DNA of 64,000 nt from Gracilibacillus orientalis (GCF_900114645.1 NZ_FOTR01000009.1:124001-188000); one strand, 5' to 3'; positions 19,372 through 29,500 are shown, numbered from the stretch's first letter. The notes: a model not told the origin generated them from the sequence alone. Translations and numbers: made by a program.

Positions 19372-20265
19372 ATGGAATTGTTACAATTGCATTATTTTCG
19401 AACAGTTGCCAGATTAGAACATATGACAAAAGCGGCTCAAGAGATTCGCATTGCACAACCTGCTCTTAGTAAAACCATTGCTAGATTAGAGGAAGATTTG
19501 GGTGTACCCTTATTTGAGCGTAAGGGAAGAAATATAAAACTGAATGCTTTCGGGAAGGTGTTTCTGAAGAAAGCTGAAATTGCTTTGGGAATTCTTGAAG
19601 AGGGTCGAAAAGAAATCGAAGACCTTGCGGGAATGGAACAAAGGCGTGTTAATATATCAACTACTACTCATAAATGTTTTTCTGATCTCATTGGCTCTTT
19701 CATAGACATGCATCCTGATATAAAACTACAAATCAGCCAAGCTACAACTCAAGAAAAGGTAACACAATTAAGAAATGGTGATATCGATTTTTGTATTACT
19801 TTTCCACCGTTAAAAGAGGATGGGATAAAGGGAAATTCCTTTCTCACCGAAAAAATATTATTAGCTGTTCCTCCTAAACATCGATTTGCTAATCGAAAAA
19901 GCATCAATCTAAATGAATTGGCCAATGATTCATTTATAAATATAAAAGAAGGGAATCCTTTTCGAGAAATGACGGACTCTTTTTGCAAAGAAGCAGGTTT
20001 TACTCCGAATATTGTTTGTGAAGTTGATGAACTATCGGCCATAAGTCATTTTATTCGCACGGGAATCGGTGTTGCCTTTTTACCAGAAACCTTCGTCGAA
20101 GAAAGAGATGCATCGTTCCACGTGGTGCATATTGATGAACCTTTATGTCAGCGAACTTATCAAATCGCATGGCTCGAAGAACGCTATCTGTCCATGGCTG
20201 CTTGTACATTTCGAGATTATTTGGTCGATTATTTTAATGAATTCCATACAATAATTGGTAATTAA
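19372..20265 (+). CDS. LysR-family transcriptional regulator
   Basis: 297 aa from the ATG at 19372 (MELLQLHYFRTVARLEHMTK), which has GGGGTGAT ahead; an upstream ATG at 19351 has none. An N-terminal winged helix (AAQEIRIAQPALSKTIARLE) is followed by a LysR substrate-binding domain (about 90-290). It is divergent from the VOC-oxidoreductase pair with a very AT-rich 160-bp spacer, the usual geometry for a LysR protein controlling its neighbour. Confidence 0.88.
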   Translation: MELLQLHYFRTVARLEHMTKAAQEIRIAQPALSKTIARLEEDLGVPLFERKGRNIKLNAFGKVFLKKAEIALGILEEGRKEIEDLAGMEQRRVNISTTTHKCFSDLIGSFIDMHPDIKLQISQATTQEKVTQLRNGDIDFCITFPPLKEDGIKGNSFLTEKILLAVPPKHRFANRKSINLNELANDSFINIKEGNPFREMTDSFCKEAGFTPNIVCEVDELSAISHFIRTGIGVAFLPETFVEERDASFHVVHIDEPLCQRTYQIAWLEERYLSMAACTFRDYLVDYFNEFHTIIGN

Positions 20266-20273
20266 TCGAAAAA

Positions 20274-20351
20274 TTGTTCGCGAGATTGTGCGTATCATTG
20301 GCGAGATATTCGCGTTTATCTCGTGAACAGACTGTTTTATCTCGCCAACAG
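20274..20351. repeat. REP-like cluster of four short inverted units
   Basis: Four copies of a 13-14 bp unit stand within 78 bp. Two are in one orientation (TTGTTCGCGAGAT 20274-20286, TTGGCGAGATA 20298-20308) and two inverted (TATCTCGTGAACAG 20317-20330, TATCTCGCCAACAG 20338-20351). Copy 1 can pair with copy 3 and copy 2 with copy 4. They lie between the convergent lysR and lplC genes. Confidence 0.6.
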
Positions 20352-20370
20352 ATTTTGTGTGAATTTCATA

Positions 20371-20409
20371 CTAAAAAGAACAGAACTGCTTGATTCCAGT
20401 TCTGTTCTT
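20371..20409 (-). terminator. terminator of the LplABC-type operon
   Basis: AAGAACAGAACTG (20376-20388) pairs perfectly with CAGTTCTGTTCTT (20397-20409); on the minus strand TTTTT follows. Confidence 0.9.
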
Positions 20410-20413
20410 CCTT

Positions 20414-21328
20414 TTATCCTTTTACAGATCCGATTAACACACCTTTTTCAAAGTATTTCTGGATAAATGGATACAGGACTAATACAGGTAGGGAGGATAC
20501 TATAATGACACCGTATTTAACCTGATCGGCATAACGCTGTGCGTACCCTCCACCGGTTCCACCACTTCCCGCACCCTCTGCAAACACTTGATTGGATAAC
20601 AAGATATCTCTCAATACGATCTGTAAGGGCTGCAGGTTATAATCACGGATATAAATTAACCCTGTAAAGAAATCATTCCAATGCCATACTAGATAATAAA
20701 GCCCAATTACAGCGGTAACAGCCTTGGATAATGGTAAAACAATGGTAGAGAAAAATTTAAAGTGTGAACAGCCATCCATTGTTGCTGCTTCAAACATTTC
20801 ATGCGGGATGTTGTTTTCAAAGAATGTTCTCGTAATAATTAAATTAAAGACATTAACAGTGAGTGGATTAAATATAAACACCCATGGCGTATCTAATAAG
20901 CTTAAATCCCTCATTAACATATAGGTAGGTATTAACCCACCATTAAAAAACATGGTGAAGATAAAGAAAAACATCAAAAACCTTCTTGCTTTAAACTCAT
21001 GACGAGACAACACATATGCTGCCGGTAACGTTAAAAGCAAATTAATCAATGTCCCAAAAAGAGCATAGAATAATGTATTACGATACCCAATCCAAACTCT
21101 TGAATCACCAAAAATTTGTTCATATCCAAATAAACTAAATCCCTTTGGAAGAAAAAGAACTTTTCCAGTTGAAACATAAGTAGGGTCACTAATCGATGCA
21201 ATGACAATGAAATATAAGGGATAAGCTACAATAAAAAACATTAATATACAAATCGCCACTATTGTAACATCAAATAATAAATCGGTTGGCTTTTTATTTC
21301 TAATTCTATTCATCGTGATAGAAGGCAT
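20414..21328 (-). CDS. LplC-type carbohydrate ABC permease
   Basis: 304 aa with six membrane helices, the EAA-like loop FEAATMDGCSHFKFFSTIVLPLS (about 186-208) and the C-terminus KGVLIGSVKG. The family (LplC/YtcP) works with an LplB-type permease and a large binding lipoprotein. It is the last gene of the importer unit. No ATPase is encoded, so MsmX-type sharing is expected. The substrate is probably a plant-polymer oligosaccharide. Confidence 0.9.
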   Translation of the reverse strand: MPSITMNRIRNKKPTDLLFDVTIVAICILMFFIVAYPLYFIVIASISDPTYVSTGKVLFLPKGFSLFGYEQIFGDSRVWIGYRNTLFYALFGTLINLLLTLPAAYVLSRHEFKARRFLMFFFIFTMFFNGGLIPTYMLMRDLSLLDTPWVFIFNPLTVNVFNLIITRTFFENNIPHEMFEAATMDGCSHFKFFSTIVLPLSKAVTAVIGLYYLVWHWNDFFTGLIYIRDYNLQPLQIVLRDILLSNQVFAEGAGSGGTGGGYAQRYADQVKYGVIIVSSLPVLVLYPFIQKYFEKGVLIGSVKG

Positions 21329-21362
21329 TCCTTTTCCCCCTTCAAATTGATTGGAACTACAT

Positions 21363-22313
21363 TTACCAAAGGCTGATGCGAGCTACTTTCTTCGCAATGG
21401 TGTTAACAATAACCAGCATCATGAAATTAATGAATGTATTGAATAAACCAATTGCAGCAGCATAGCTAAATTGATTGGATACAATACCAGTTTTATACAC
21501 ATACGTTTCAATCACTTCTGATATTGGTAAATTGAGAGAGTTTTGCATTAAGAATATTTTTTCAAACCCTGTGCTGATAACTGTTCCCATATTAAGTATT
21601 AATAAAATGATGATAGTCGGGATAATAGCCGGGATCTCGACATTCCTAATAATTTGCCATTTATTCGCACCATCTATTTTTGCTGCATCATAAAGTTGTG
21701 GATCTACAGCGGCTAATGCTGCCAGATAAATAATACTGTTCCAACCAACATGCTGCCACACATCCGATAATACATATATCGGAACAAATGCATTTACAGA
21801 TGCTAATAGATTTCCTTCCACACCTAGCTTGGCTAATAGTAAACCGAGAACACCGGTATTTGGAGATAACATTACATTTAATAAACCAACTAATACAACG
21901 ATGGAAATAAAGTGAGGCAAATAAACGGTCGTTTGGAGAATCCGTTTTCCTCTTTTCCATCTGATTTGGTTGACTAATAGAGCGAGAGCGATTGGTGCCG
22001 GAAAACCAACAACAATTGTTGTGATACTAATTAGTAACGTGTTACGAATCAAATCCCAGAAAAGATGACTATTGATAAATTGCGCAAAATATTTAAATCC
22101 TGCCCAATCTCCACCCGTCAAACCAGCAGTGAAATCATATTCCCGAAATGCTAATTGGATGCCATACATCGGAATATAGTTAAATATGATGACACAGATG
22201 ATCGCAGGTAGAATCATAAGCCACAATTGATAATCTCTTTTTAGTGTATTAATAACTGTTGCTTTTTTCGCCTTGGGCAAAGTTTCTGTATTAGTTCCTT
22301 GGATCAAGGCCAT
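21363..22313 (-). CDS. LplB-type carbohydrate ABC permease
   Basis: 316 aa with six membrane helices. The N-terminal LWLMILPAIICVIIFNYIPMYG is the LplB/YteP signature; the EAA loop is PQLYDAAKIDGANKWQIIRNVEIP (about 219-242). It forms the channel with the LplC-type permease 34 bp downstream. It follows the binding-protein gene after 63 bp holding a stem-loop. Confidence 0.9.
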   Translation of the reverse strand: MALIQGTNTETLPKAKKATVINTLKRDYQLWLMILPAIICVIIFNYIPMYGIQLAFREYDFTAGLTGGDWAGFKYFAQFINSHLFWDLIRNTLLISITTIVVGFPAPIALALLVNQIRWKRGKRILQTTVYLPHFISIVVLVGLLNVMLSPNTGVLGLLLAKLGVEGNLLASVNAFVPIYVLSDVWQHVGWNSIIYLAALAAVDPQLYDAAKIDGANKWQIIRNVEIPAIIPTIIILLILNMGTVISTGFEKIFLMQNSLNLPISEVIETYVYKTGIVSNQFSYAAAIGLFNTFINFMMLVIVNTIAKKVARISLW

Positions 22314-22334
22314 GATAAGACTCTCCTTTTTTTA

Positions 22335-22365
22335 GAGAGATATTAGCTGTTTGCCAATATCTCTC
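22335..22365 (-). other. intercistronic stem-loop behind the binding-protein gene
   Basis: GAGAGATATT (22335-22344) pairs perfectly with AATATCTCTC (22356-22365). No T run follows on the minus strand beyond a short TTT, so partial read-through or mRNA protection fits better than full termination. Confidence 0.6.
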
Positions 22366-22376
22366 CTACTATTTTT

Positions 22377-23990
22377 CTAGTTTGATTTTTCCTTGTAATC
22401 ATCATAGTAACCTTGGATAATCTCAATATTTGATGGTAAGCCCATCTGTTCTACTTGTTGCACATAGCTATCCCATTCATCTTCAATACCACCTGAGGTA
22501 ATCCATTCACCAAACTTGGAAATGGCAATATTCATAAAGTCTGTATTAACAAGTGTCATTTGATTATGATCCTCTTCTGAATATTTCAGCATCATTCCAG
22601 GGAACACATCATTTTCACGATCCAGTGATTCGAAGGCAGCATTAAATGGCGCTTGTTGTTCATCTACTGCTTGCATATCCACAGGTAACTCAACATCTAA
22701 TTCATCCGAAATAAACATTGGTCCGTTATCCGCCCAAGTAGAAGTCCATTTCCATGTACCTGGATCCATTTCTTCATCTTGTGGTTCAAGGATTTTGTAG
22801 GAGTTATCCCCAGTCTTTTCAATATTAGGTCCTAAAGAACCAAATAATACTTGCAGACTGACTTCAGGATCATAAAGTTCATTGATAAACTTCATGGCTG
22901 CTTCTTTATTGCTTGTCGCTGATGACATTTGGATAAAATTAACGCCAAAGTTTAATTCATTATAGTCATAAGACCAGCTAACTTCACCATCATAATCAGC
23001 AGATGCTTTCATCGGATCAAACGATTCATATTGATCTGAAACACCTAAACCAAATCTGTCTGTTCTTTCCCAACCAAATGTATAGCCTATTTTGGCTACA
23101 TCACCATCACCACGTGCTAAAGCCTGATACTGTGAATAATCTTGCGTGAATGCTTCATCATTTATTAAACCGTTTTCATATAATTTGTTTAAAAAGGATA
23201 CAAATGTTTTGTATCTTTCATCTACAAAGAAGTTCTTCACTTCGCCATCTTCCAAGAAGTAACCTTGGCCGCCGCCACCTGTTACCGTCATCCCCATACT
23301 ACCTAGTAATACTGTTGGGTGGAAATAGCCAAATCCTGTTTCAGCTACCGGGGCAAAATCCATTGGAATCTCATCATTTGGGTCTCCATTACCATTGGCA
23401 TCCTCTTCTTTAAAAGCCATTAATACATCAAACAATTCATCCCAATTCGTTGGCACATCCAACCCTAAATTTTCTAGCCATTGATCATTAATGAATTGCA
23501 TGGTAGCTGTTTCCGGCCAGAACTTTTGATACTTGGATAACCCATAGATTTCTCCATCCGTTTGCGTTGAAAGTAATTCCGTTTCTGGATGCTTATCAAA
23601 CATCGCTTGAATGTTTGGTCCCTGCTCTTCAATTAATGGGGCAAGGTTTTCAAATAAGCCAGGGAACTGTGCAAAATCCGCATCTGTGATGGCATTCGGA
23701 CCAACAATTATATCAGGAATATCACCACCAGCTAACATCGCACCTTTCTTTTGATCCCAGTCAGCTGTTACTTCTTCCCATTTTATTTCTACACCTGCTC
23801 TTTCTTCTACTTCTGCTAACCATTCCATGTCTTCAAGGTCTTTGGTCAACGGGTGCTTCGTTATAAGGCCTGTTAATACAACCTTTCCATCTTCGGTTTC
23901 TTCTGGCTCACTACTTGTTTCGTCATCACTACAAGCTGCTAATATGAACACCAAACAAATTGTGATAAATAATATTATTTTCTTCTTCAT
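22377..23990 (-). CDS. LplA-type extracellular sugar-binding lipoprotein
   Basis: 537 aa, the long LplA/YtcQ class. The signal peptide ends in the lipobox ILAAC (Cys20). It contains the acidic DANGNGDPNDEIPMDFAP segment (about 195-212), a calcium-site-like feature common in this class. It binds an oligosaccharide outside the membrane for the LplBC permeases. A perfect CcpA cre site lies about 126 bp upstream. No dedicated regulator is adjacent. Confidence 0.9.
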   Translation of the reverse strand: MKKKIILFITICLVFILAACSDDETSSEPEETEDGKVVLTGLITKHPLTKDLEDMEWLAEVEERAGVEIKWEEVTADWDQKKGAMLAGGDIPDIIVGPNAITDADFAQFPGLFENLAPLIEEQGPNIQAMFDKHPETELLSTQTDGEIYGLSKYQKFWPETATMQFINDQWLENLGLDVPTNWDELFDVLMAFKEEDANGNGDPNDEIPMDFAPVAETGFGYFHPTVLLGSMGMTVTGGGGQGYFLEDGEVKNFFVDERYKTFVSFLNKLYENGLINDEAFTQDYSQYQALARGDGDVAKIGYTFGWERTDRFGLGVSDQYESFDPMKASADYDGEVSWSYDYNELNFGVNFIQMSSATSNKEAAMKFINELYDPEVSLQVLFGSLGPNIEKTGDNSYKILEPQDEEMDPGTWKWTSTWADNGPMFISDELDVELPVDMQAVDEQQAPFNAAFESLDRENDVFPGMMLKYSEEDHNQMTLVNTDFMNIAISKFGEWITSGGIEDEWDSYVQQVEQMGLPSNIEIIQGYYDDYKEKSN

Positions 23991-24115
23991 ACCTAATTCC
24001 CCCTTAATTGATTTCCCTCATATGGGTACGCTTATTATTTAGATCAAAGCGTGCCTGCCAACAGAAAAAAGTAGTTCAAGACATTTCTCCTCCTTCGTGT
24101 AATAAAATCCGATAA

Positions 24116-24129
24116 TGTTACCGCTTACA
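24116..24129 (-). promoter_or_regulatory. CcpA cre site of the LplABC-type operon
   Basis: Minus-strand TGTAAGCGGTAACA matches TGWNANCGNTNWCA at all 14 positions, in the upstream region of the binding-protein gene. Confidence 0.75.
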
Positions 24130-24288
24130 TAAAGAGGATAAAATATAAATAAGTTAAACTAGTTTCTTGTTCGTACATGTTTTTGAACTATTGCAATAGA
24201 ACTTATTTACAGTATGCCACCATAAAGAGATTGTGTGAATTCACTTTTTTGCGAAAACATATCCTTTTTTTAGATTTTCCTTGATCCC

Positions 24289-24342
24289 ACACTTATCCAC
24301 ATCTATTTTTATGTTGATAACAGTGTGGATAAGTGTTTTTTA
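24289..24342. other. hairpin containing two inverted perfect DnaA boxes
   Basis: ACACTTATCCACA (24289-24301) pairs with TGTGGATAAGTGT (24324-24336), followed by TTTTTT on the plus strand. Each arm contains the DnaA box TTATCCACA (24293-24301 and, inverted, 24324-24332). ATTTAGTAAAT-like motifs flank it at 24340-24350 and 24402-24412. The 517-bp gap from 23991 to 24507 otherwise holds the cre site and AT-rich promoter DNA, and no gene. Confidence 0.55.
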
Positions 24343-24467
24343 GTAAATATAGACTATTTTTTTCTCGCATAATTTTCTAATGTGCATTATATGATAGTTA
24401 TTTACTAAATTGGTGCTTACATATTTTTGGTTAATTTACATATAATTTAACCGGAAAGCTTTAACAT

Positions 24468-24506
24468 AAAAAAAGTCACCTGAGGTTCTAACCTCAAGCG
24501 ACTTTT
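24468..24506 (-). terminator. trp operon terminator
   Basis: CTGAGGT/ACCTCA and AAAAGTC/GACTTTT arms flank a small internal loop; T run on the minus strand directly behind trpA. Confidence 0.85.
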
Positions 24507-24507
24507 C

Positions 24508-25296
24508 TTACCTTTGTTTTGAAATATGTGCGGATGCGATTAATTCGCGTATTGCATCCCTGTCATCCTTATATAAGGAATCAACGATTTTACTTCCAAC
24601 TACCACTCCATCGCAATGTTCTGTTAATGAGTGTACATGTTCAGGACTGGATACACCAAATCCAGCGAGTACTGGTACATTACTTTTTTCTCGAAGTGCT
24701 TGTAAATGAGCACCCAGATTTTCTTGAAAAGAAGCACGAACCCCTGTAGTTCCAGTGACGGTCACAGCATAGAGAAAGCCTTCCGTACGCTTTCCGATCT
24801 CAGCTAAGCGTTCATCCGTACTGGTTAATGCTGCTAAACGAATGAGTGCAATTTCGTTTTTCTGTAAAGCAGGGACGATGATTCCTTCTTCCTCCAAAGG
24901 TAAATCAGGAATGATTAATCCATCGACTCCTGCTTCCTCACAAGTTTTAGCAAAACTATCTACGCCATAAGTATGAATCGGATTAATATACGTCATCAGC
25001 ACAATTGGGATATTCCGGTCATCTTTGCTTTCTTTTAATTTTTCTAGAACCGCACTAAGTGATACGCCATTTGCCAATGCACGGAGACCCGCTTCTTGAA
25101 TTGTCGGACCATCTGCCACCGGATCTGAAAAGGCAATCCCTAACTCTACGACAGTTGCACCTGCTTCTTCTAAAAAGGCTAGCTGCTCATCTAATTTGTC
25201 TAAACCACCATCACCAGCCATGATATATGGTACAAAGGCTTTATCTCCACGTTCTAATACTACATTGAATGCCTGATCTATTTTTTCCTTACCCAT
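24508..25296 (-). CDS. trpA: tryptophan synthase alpha chain
   Basis: 262 aa from the ATG at 25296 ([10 protein letters not shown]), which lies nine bases behind AGGTGG. It is a TIM barrel with [18 protein letters not shown], carrying the catalytic Glu of VELG and the Asp of SDPVADGP. It cleaves indole-3-glycerol phosphate to indole and passes it to TrpB. It overlaps trpB by eight bases, so the two subunits are translationally coupled. It is the last gene of the operon. Confidence 0.95.
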   Translation of the reverse strand: MGKEKIDQAFNVVLERGDKAFVPYIMAGDGGLDKLDEQLAFLEEAGATVVELGIAFSDPVADGPTIQEAGLRALANGVSLSAVLEKLKESKDDRNIPIVLMTYINPIHTYGVDSFAKTCEEAGVDGLIIPDLPLEEEGIIVPALQKNEIALIRLAALTSTDERLAEIGKRTEGFLYAVTVTGTTGVRASFQENLGAHLQALREKSNVPVLAGFGVSSPEHVHSLTEHCDGVVVGSKIVDSLYKDDRDAIRELIASAHISKQR

Positions 25297-26494
25297 TTGC
25301 TTCACCACCTAATGCATCTCTCACTGTTTCCACATCTTTATCTCCACGGCCAGATAAACAAATAACCATCACTTCTTCTTCTTTCATTTCCTTGGCCAAC
25401 TTCATCGCATATGCAATCGCATGGGAGCTTTCCAATGCTGGAATAATCCCTTCTGTTCTTGATAATTCCTGTAAGCCATCTAGCGCTTCTTCGTCTGTAA
25501 TATCAACATAGTTGACACGACCAATATCCCGTAAGTGACTGTGTTCAGGTCCTACACCAGGATAATCAAGACCTGCAGAAATCGAATGCGCTTCTTGGAT
25601 CTGTCCGTTTTCGTCTTGTAATAAATAGGTCATCGTACCGTGCAAGATACCTTTTTTTCCATAACTCAATGTGACAGCGTGTTGATCCGTATCAACACCT
25701 TTTCCGCCAGCTTCGACGCCATAAAGCTTCACTTCTTCATCCTCAACAAACGGATAGAACATTCCCATTGAGTTACTGCCGCCCCCGATACAAGCAACTA
25801 CCGCTTCCGGTAAGCGACCTTCTTTTTCTTTCACTTGTTTTTTCGTTTCAGAACCAATCATGCTTTGGAAGTCACGAACGATTTGCGGGAATGGATGCGG
25901 TCCGACAACAGAACCAATAATATAATGGGTGTCCTCAACATGGCTTACCCAGTAGCGCAATGCTTCGTTTACAGCATCCTTTAATGTACCGCTACCTTGA
26001 TCGACACTTTCGACACGAGCACCTAGTAGTTCCATACGAAAGACATTAAGTTTCTGACGACGAACGTCCTCTTTTCCCATGAAAACCACACACTCTAAGC
26101 CAAGCAAGGCGCAAACCGTAGCAGTTGCCACCCCGTGTTGACCTGCGCCTGTTTCTGCGACAACTTTTTTCTTACCCATTCTTAAGGTTAAAAGCGCTTG
26201 TCCCAATGCATTATTAATTTTGTGCGCACCAGTATGATTTAAGTCTTCACGCTTCAAGTAAATTTTCGGACCACCTAATTTTTTTGTAAAACGTTCTGCA
26301 TAGTAAAGCGGTGTTTCCCTTCCTACGTATTCTTTTAAATAATAATCAAATTCATCTAAAAATTTCTCATCATTAATAGCTTCCTTATATGCCTTTTCCA
26401 ATTCTAAAACGGCTGGCATTAACGTTTCCGGTACAAAACGGCCACCGTAATCCCCGTAATGACCTGTTTCATTTGGCACATGATATTTAACCAT
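25289..26494 (-). CDS. trpB: tryptophan synthase beta chain
   Basis: 401 aa from the ATG at 26494 behind AAAGGTGA. A PLP enzyme with the Schiff-base lysine in [13 protein letters not shown], the phosphate-binding GGGSNSMG, and [12 protein letters not shown]. It condenses indole with serine to give tryptophan. It begins directly behind the trpF stop and overlaps trpA. The N-terminal [16 protein letters not shown] marks the standard TrpB1 type that works with TrpA. Confidence 0.96.
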   Translation of the reverse strand: MVKYHVPNETGHYGDYGGRFVPETLMPAVLELEKAYKEAINDEKFLDEFDYYLKEYVGRETPLYYAERFTKKLGGPKIYLKREDLNHTGAHKINNALGQALLTLRMGKKKVVAETGAGQHGVATATVCALLGLECVVFMGKEDVRRQKLNVFRMELLGARVESVDQGSGTLKDAVNEALRYWVSHVEDTHYIIGSVVGPHPFPQIVRDFQSMIGSETKKQVKEKEGRLPEAVVACIGGGSNSMGMFYPFVEDEEVKLYGVEAGGKGVDTDQHAVTLSYGKKGILHGTMTYLLQDENGQIQEAHSISAGLDYPGVGPEHSHLRDIGRVNYVDITDEEALDGLQELSRTEGIIPALESSHAIAYAMKLAKEMKEEEVMVICLSGRGDKDVETVRDALGGEANG

Positions 26495-26495
26495 T

Positions 26496-27107
26496 TTAAT
26501 CACCTTTCTTTACTGCATTTATAAATGTTTGTATTTTGTCTACATCCTTCTGGCCATCAGTTTCGACACCACTGGATACATCGACACCAGCAGGAGCAAC
26601 TTCTGCGATCGCCTCTTCGATGTTATCGACTTTCAGACCACCTGCAAGCAAAATCTTTTTGTTCAAAAAGTCAAATTCTTTTACTATGGACCAGTCGAAC
26701 GCTTCGCCTGATCCGCCACGATATTTACCGGCCGGGCTGTCTAATAAATAGTACGCACAGTCATAGGGTTCAATTTCATCCAAATCGCTCGCCTGACGCA
26801 CCTCAAATGCTTTAATTACGGGCAAGCCAATTTCCTGACAAAAAGCAGGCGACTCATCCCCATGTAATTGTACATAATCCAAGCCAACATCACGAGCTAT
26901 TTCCTGGATTACCTCGATGCTTTCATTGACAAAAACACCGACTTTCTGCACATGAGATGGGACAAATCGGGCCAATTTGATTGCCTGGTCTTTCGTGACT
27001 CTTCGTTTACTTTTGGCAAACACAAATCCAATGAAATCTGCACCTGCTTCTGCTGCAGTTTGAATCGTCTCTTCATTTTGTAATCCACAAATTTTTACTT
27101 GAACCAT
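26496..27107 (-). CDS. trpF: phosphoribosylanthranilate isomerase
   Basis: 203 aa TIM barrel. The catalytic Cys is in [11 protein letters not shown] and the general-acid Asp in [21 protein letters not shown]; the phosphate site is [11 protein letters not shown]. It converts PRA to CdRP. A separate gene two bases from trpC rather than a fusion, in the usual Bacillus order. Confidence 0.94.
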   Translation of the reverse strand: MVQVKICGLQNEETIQTAAEAGADFIGFVFAKSKRRVTKDQAIKLARFVPSHVQKVGVFVNESIEVIQEIARDVGLDYVQLHGDESPAFCQEIGLPVIKAFEVRQASDLDEIEPYDCAYYLLDSPAGKYRGGSGEAFDWSIVKEFDFLNKKILLAGGLKVDNIEEAIAEVAPAGVDVSSGVETDGQKDVDKIQTFINAVKKGD

Positions 27108-27109
27108 AC

Positions 27110-27889
27110 TTATTCTCCTAACGGCACTCTTAAACTGTCAAATGTTTCTTTTAAGTCAACAGAACGCATCATTGTTTCACCAACTAAAATTCCTTTGGCA
27201 CCAACCTTCTGCACACGTTCAACATCTGCTTTTTCCTTCATGCCACTTTCACTGATTAATAGTGTTTTAGTTGTGTCTATTTTTTCTGCCAGTTTCTCGG
27301 TTGTAGCGAGGTCTACTTCAAATGTCTTTAGATCACGGTTATTGACCCCGATAATCTTTGCACCGATTCGTTCAGCAACCGCTAACTCCTCGTCATTGTG
27401 TACCTCAAATAAAATTTCTAAGCCTTTTTCATCAGCATATTGATACAATGCTGCTAGTCTTTGTTCAGGCAAGGCTGCTGCGATTAATAAAATCAAATTC
27501 GCACCGGCATCATACGCACGGTCAATTTGAATTTCATCAATAATAAAGTCCTTATTCAATACCGGAATCTCCACTACTTCCCTGACCGCTTGCATATCTT
27601 CAATCGTTCCTTGGAAAAAAGGTGTATCGGTTAGCACGGAGATCGCACCTGCTCCACATGTTTCGTAGATGCGTCCTTGTGTAGCAGGTTCGACCCCATC
27701 ATTAATTAACCCTTTCGACGGTGAAGCACGTTTCATCTCTGCTATAATGCTCATCTTTTCAGCGTTCATAAAGGTATCATATAAGGAAATATTGACACGT
27801 CTTCCATGTATCGATCCCGGCTGATAGCTGTCTTTTAATTCCGCTACTTCCTTTTCTTTTTCTGCTATAATTTTATCTAAAATGGTCAT
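27110..27889 (-). CDS. trpC: indole-3-glycerol phosphate synthase
   Basis: 259 aa TIM barrel. The N-terminal MTILDKIIAEKEKEVAELK is typical, with catalytic residues in IIAEMKRASPSKG (Lys) and NKDFIIDEIQI (Lys) and the phosphate site SESGMKEKADVERV. It closes the indole ring on CdRP. It starts one base behind the trpD stop. Confidence 0.95.
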   Translation of the reverse strand: MTILDKIIAEKEKEVAELKDSYQPGSIHGRRVNISLYDTFMNAEKMSIIAEMKRASPSKGLINDGVEPATQGRIYETCGAGAISVLTDTPFFQGTIEDMQAVREVVEIPVLNKDFIIDEIQIDRAYDAGANLILLIAAALPEQRLAALYQYADEKGLEILFEVHNDEELAVAERIGAKIIGVNNRDLKTFEVDLATTEKLAEKIDTTKTLLISESGMKEKADVERVQKVGAKGILVGETMMRSVDLKETFDSLRVPLGE

Positions 27890-27890
27890 G

Positions 27891-28916
27891 TTACACCTCT
27901 TGTTTCATGTTATTGCTTATCGAAATAAGATTCTCTAATTTAGCTAATGCGGCACCGGAATCAATTGACTCTCGTGCTAATTCTACCCCTTTTTGTACCG
28001 TATCTGCTTTGCCATTAGCAAAAATGCCTAACCCTGCATTTAATAAAACTGTGTCACGATGTGGGCCTTTGTTTCCTTCTAATACACTGCGTAAAATCTC
28101 TGCATTTTCTTTCGCATCGCCACCTCTGATTAAATCATTTTCTACAATTGGCAAGTTCACTTCTTCTGGTTTAAGGGTGAATTTCATAATTTCACCTCGA
28201 TCTAATAATACCAAATGATTCTCACCTGCTAAAGACGCTTCATCCATATAACCAGCACCATTCACAATCAATGATCGTTTGCGCCCTAATTTATGCAATA
28301 CACCTGCCATTGTTTCTAATGAGTCACGACGATATGTCCCCATCAATTGAGAAGTTAGTTTCACAGGATTCGTTAATGGTCCAATCACATTAAAGATAGT
28401 CGGCACACCTAATTCTCTTCTCACTTTCATTGCACGCTTCATTGCTGGATGTACATTTGGCGCAAATAAGAAGGCAATACCATTTTGTTTTAAAATGGCA
28501 TATGTTTCAGGCCGAGTGAACTCTAAAGGAACACCAAGATGCTCTAATACATCTGCACTTCCTGTTTTACTCGAAATACTACGATTACCATGTTTTGCTA
28601 CGGTAATACCTGCACCTGCAATGACAAAAGCAGAAGTTGTACTAATATTAAAACTTTGTGAACCATCGCCTCCTGTGCCACAGTTATCCATTGCACCTGC
28701 AAGTTCATCCGGCAATGCGAGTGGAGAAATTTCTAACAATACGTTTACTAGCCCTGTAATCTCATCCACTGTTTCTCCTTTTGTCTTCAGCGCTGCTAAA
28801 AAGGCACCAATGGCAATATCACTTGTTTCTTCTGAAAAAATAAACCTTGCAGCTTCCTCCATTTCTGTCAATGTCAAATCTTCTTTTTCCATCACTTTTT
28901 TTAATAATGTTTTCAT
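27891..28916 (-). CDS. trpD: anthranilate phosphoribosyltransferase
   Basis: 341 aa. The PRPP-binding motif DNCGTGGDGSQSFNISTTSA (about 83-102) and HGNRSISSKTGSADVLE are complete. It transfers phosphoribose to anthranilate. It overlaps the trpG stop by four bases. It is a stand-alone enzyme, not fused to TrpG. Confidence 0.95.
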   Translation of the reverse strand: MKTLLKKVMEKEDLTLTEMEEAARFIFSEETSDIAIGAFLAALKTKGETVDEITGLVNVLLEISPLALPDELAGAMDNCGTGGDGSQSFNISTTSAFVIAGAGITVAKHGNRSISSKTGSADVLEHLGVPLEFTRPETYAILKQNGIAFLFAPNVHPAMKRAMKVRRELGVPTIFNVIGPLTNPVKLTSQLMGTYRRDSLETMAGVLHKLGRKRSLIVNGAGYMDEASLAGENHLVLLDRGEIMKFTLKPEEVNLPIVENDLIRGGDAKENAEILRSVLEGNKGPHRDTVLLNAGLGIFANGKADTVQKGVELARESIDSGAALAKLENLISISNNMKQEV

Positions 28917-29500
28917 GCTTTTTGCCCCTTTCTAATCGACTCAAAAAAATTATTTAATAATTGCTTACCTTTTCCAGTTCCGATTGATTCTGGGTGAAAT
29001 TGTAGTCCGTAGACAGGTAAATACGTATGTTTGACTGCCATAATTTCCTTATCATCCATTGCCGTTGCGGTTACTAATAACTGATCAGGAATTGTATCTT
29101 TTTCAATTACTAGGGAGTGATAACGCATCACTTCTAGCGGTTGCTCTAAATAATTAAAGATTTCATCGTTTTGATGACGAATCATCGATGTTTTCCCATG
29201 TTTGATCTGTCCTGCATGTGTGACAGTTGCTCCATATGCGGCACCAATTGCCTGATGACCAAGACATATACCTAAAATCGGAAACTCACTCGATAGAGCT
29301 TTCACCACATCAATACAAATTCCTGCTTCTTCAGGAATGCCTGGCCCCGGGGACAGGATAATAGCTTCGGGATCCAGCTCTCTAATTTCCTCTAAAGTGA
29401 TTTTATCGTTACGGACCACTTCGACTTGTTTGCCTAGTTCTGACATATATTGAAACAAGTTATAGGTAAATGAATCATAATTATCAATTAATAGAATCAT
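28913..29500 (-). CDS. trpG: anthranilate synthase glutamine amidotransferase subunit
   Basis: 195 aa class I amidotransferase. MILLIDNYDSFTYNL opens it; the catalytic Cys is in ILGICLGHQAIG (about 78) and the His/Glu pair in LQFHPESIGT. It supplies ammonia to TrpE. The start ATGA overlaps the trpE stop. Unlike B. subtilis, where the trp operon lacks it, the subunit lies inside the operon. It might also serve PabB, which cannot be told from here. Confidence 0.92.
   Translation of the reverse strand: MILLIDNYDSFTYNLFQYMSELGKQVEVVRNDKITLEEIRELDPEAIILSPGPGIPEEAGICIDVVKALSSEFPILGICLGHQAIGAAYGATVTHAGQIKHGKTSMIRHQNDEIFNYLEQPLEVMRYHSLVIEKDTIPDQLLVTATAMDDKEIMAVKHTYLPVYGLQFHPESIGTGKGKQLLNNFFESIRKGQKA

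Noticed and set aside
24289-24336. A replication origin at the DnaA boxes
   Set aside because: Only two boxes, no dnaA/dnaN genes and no box cluster beside the AT-rich stretch.
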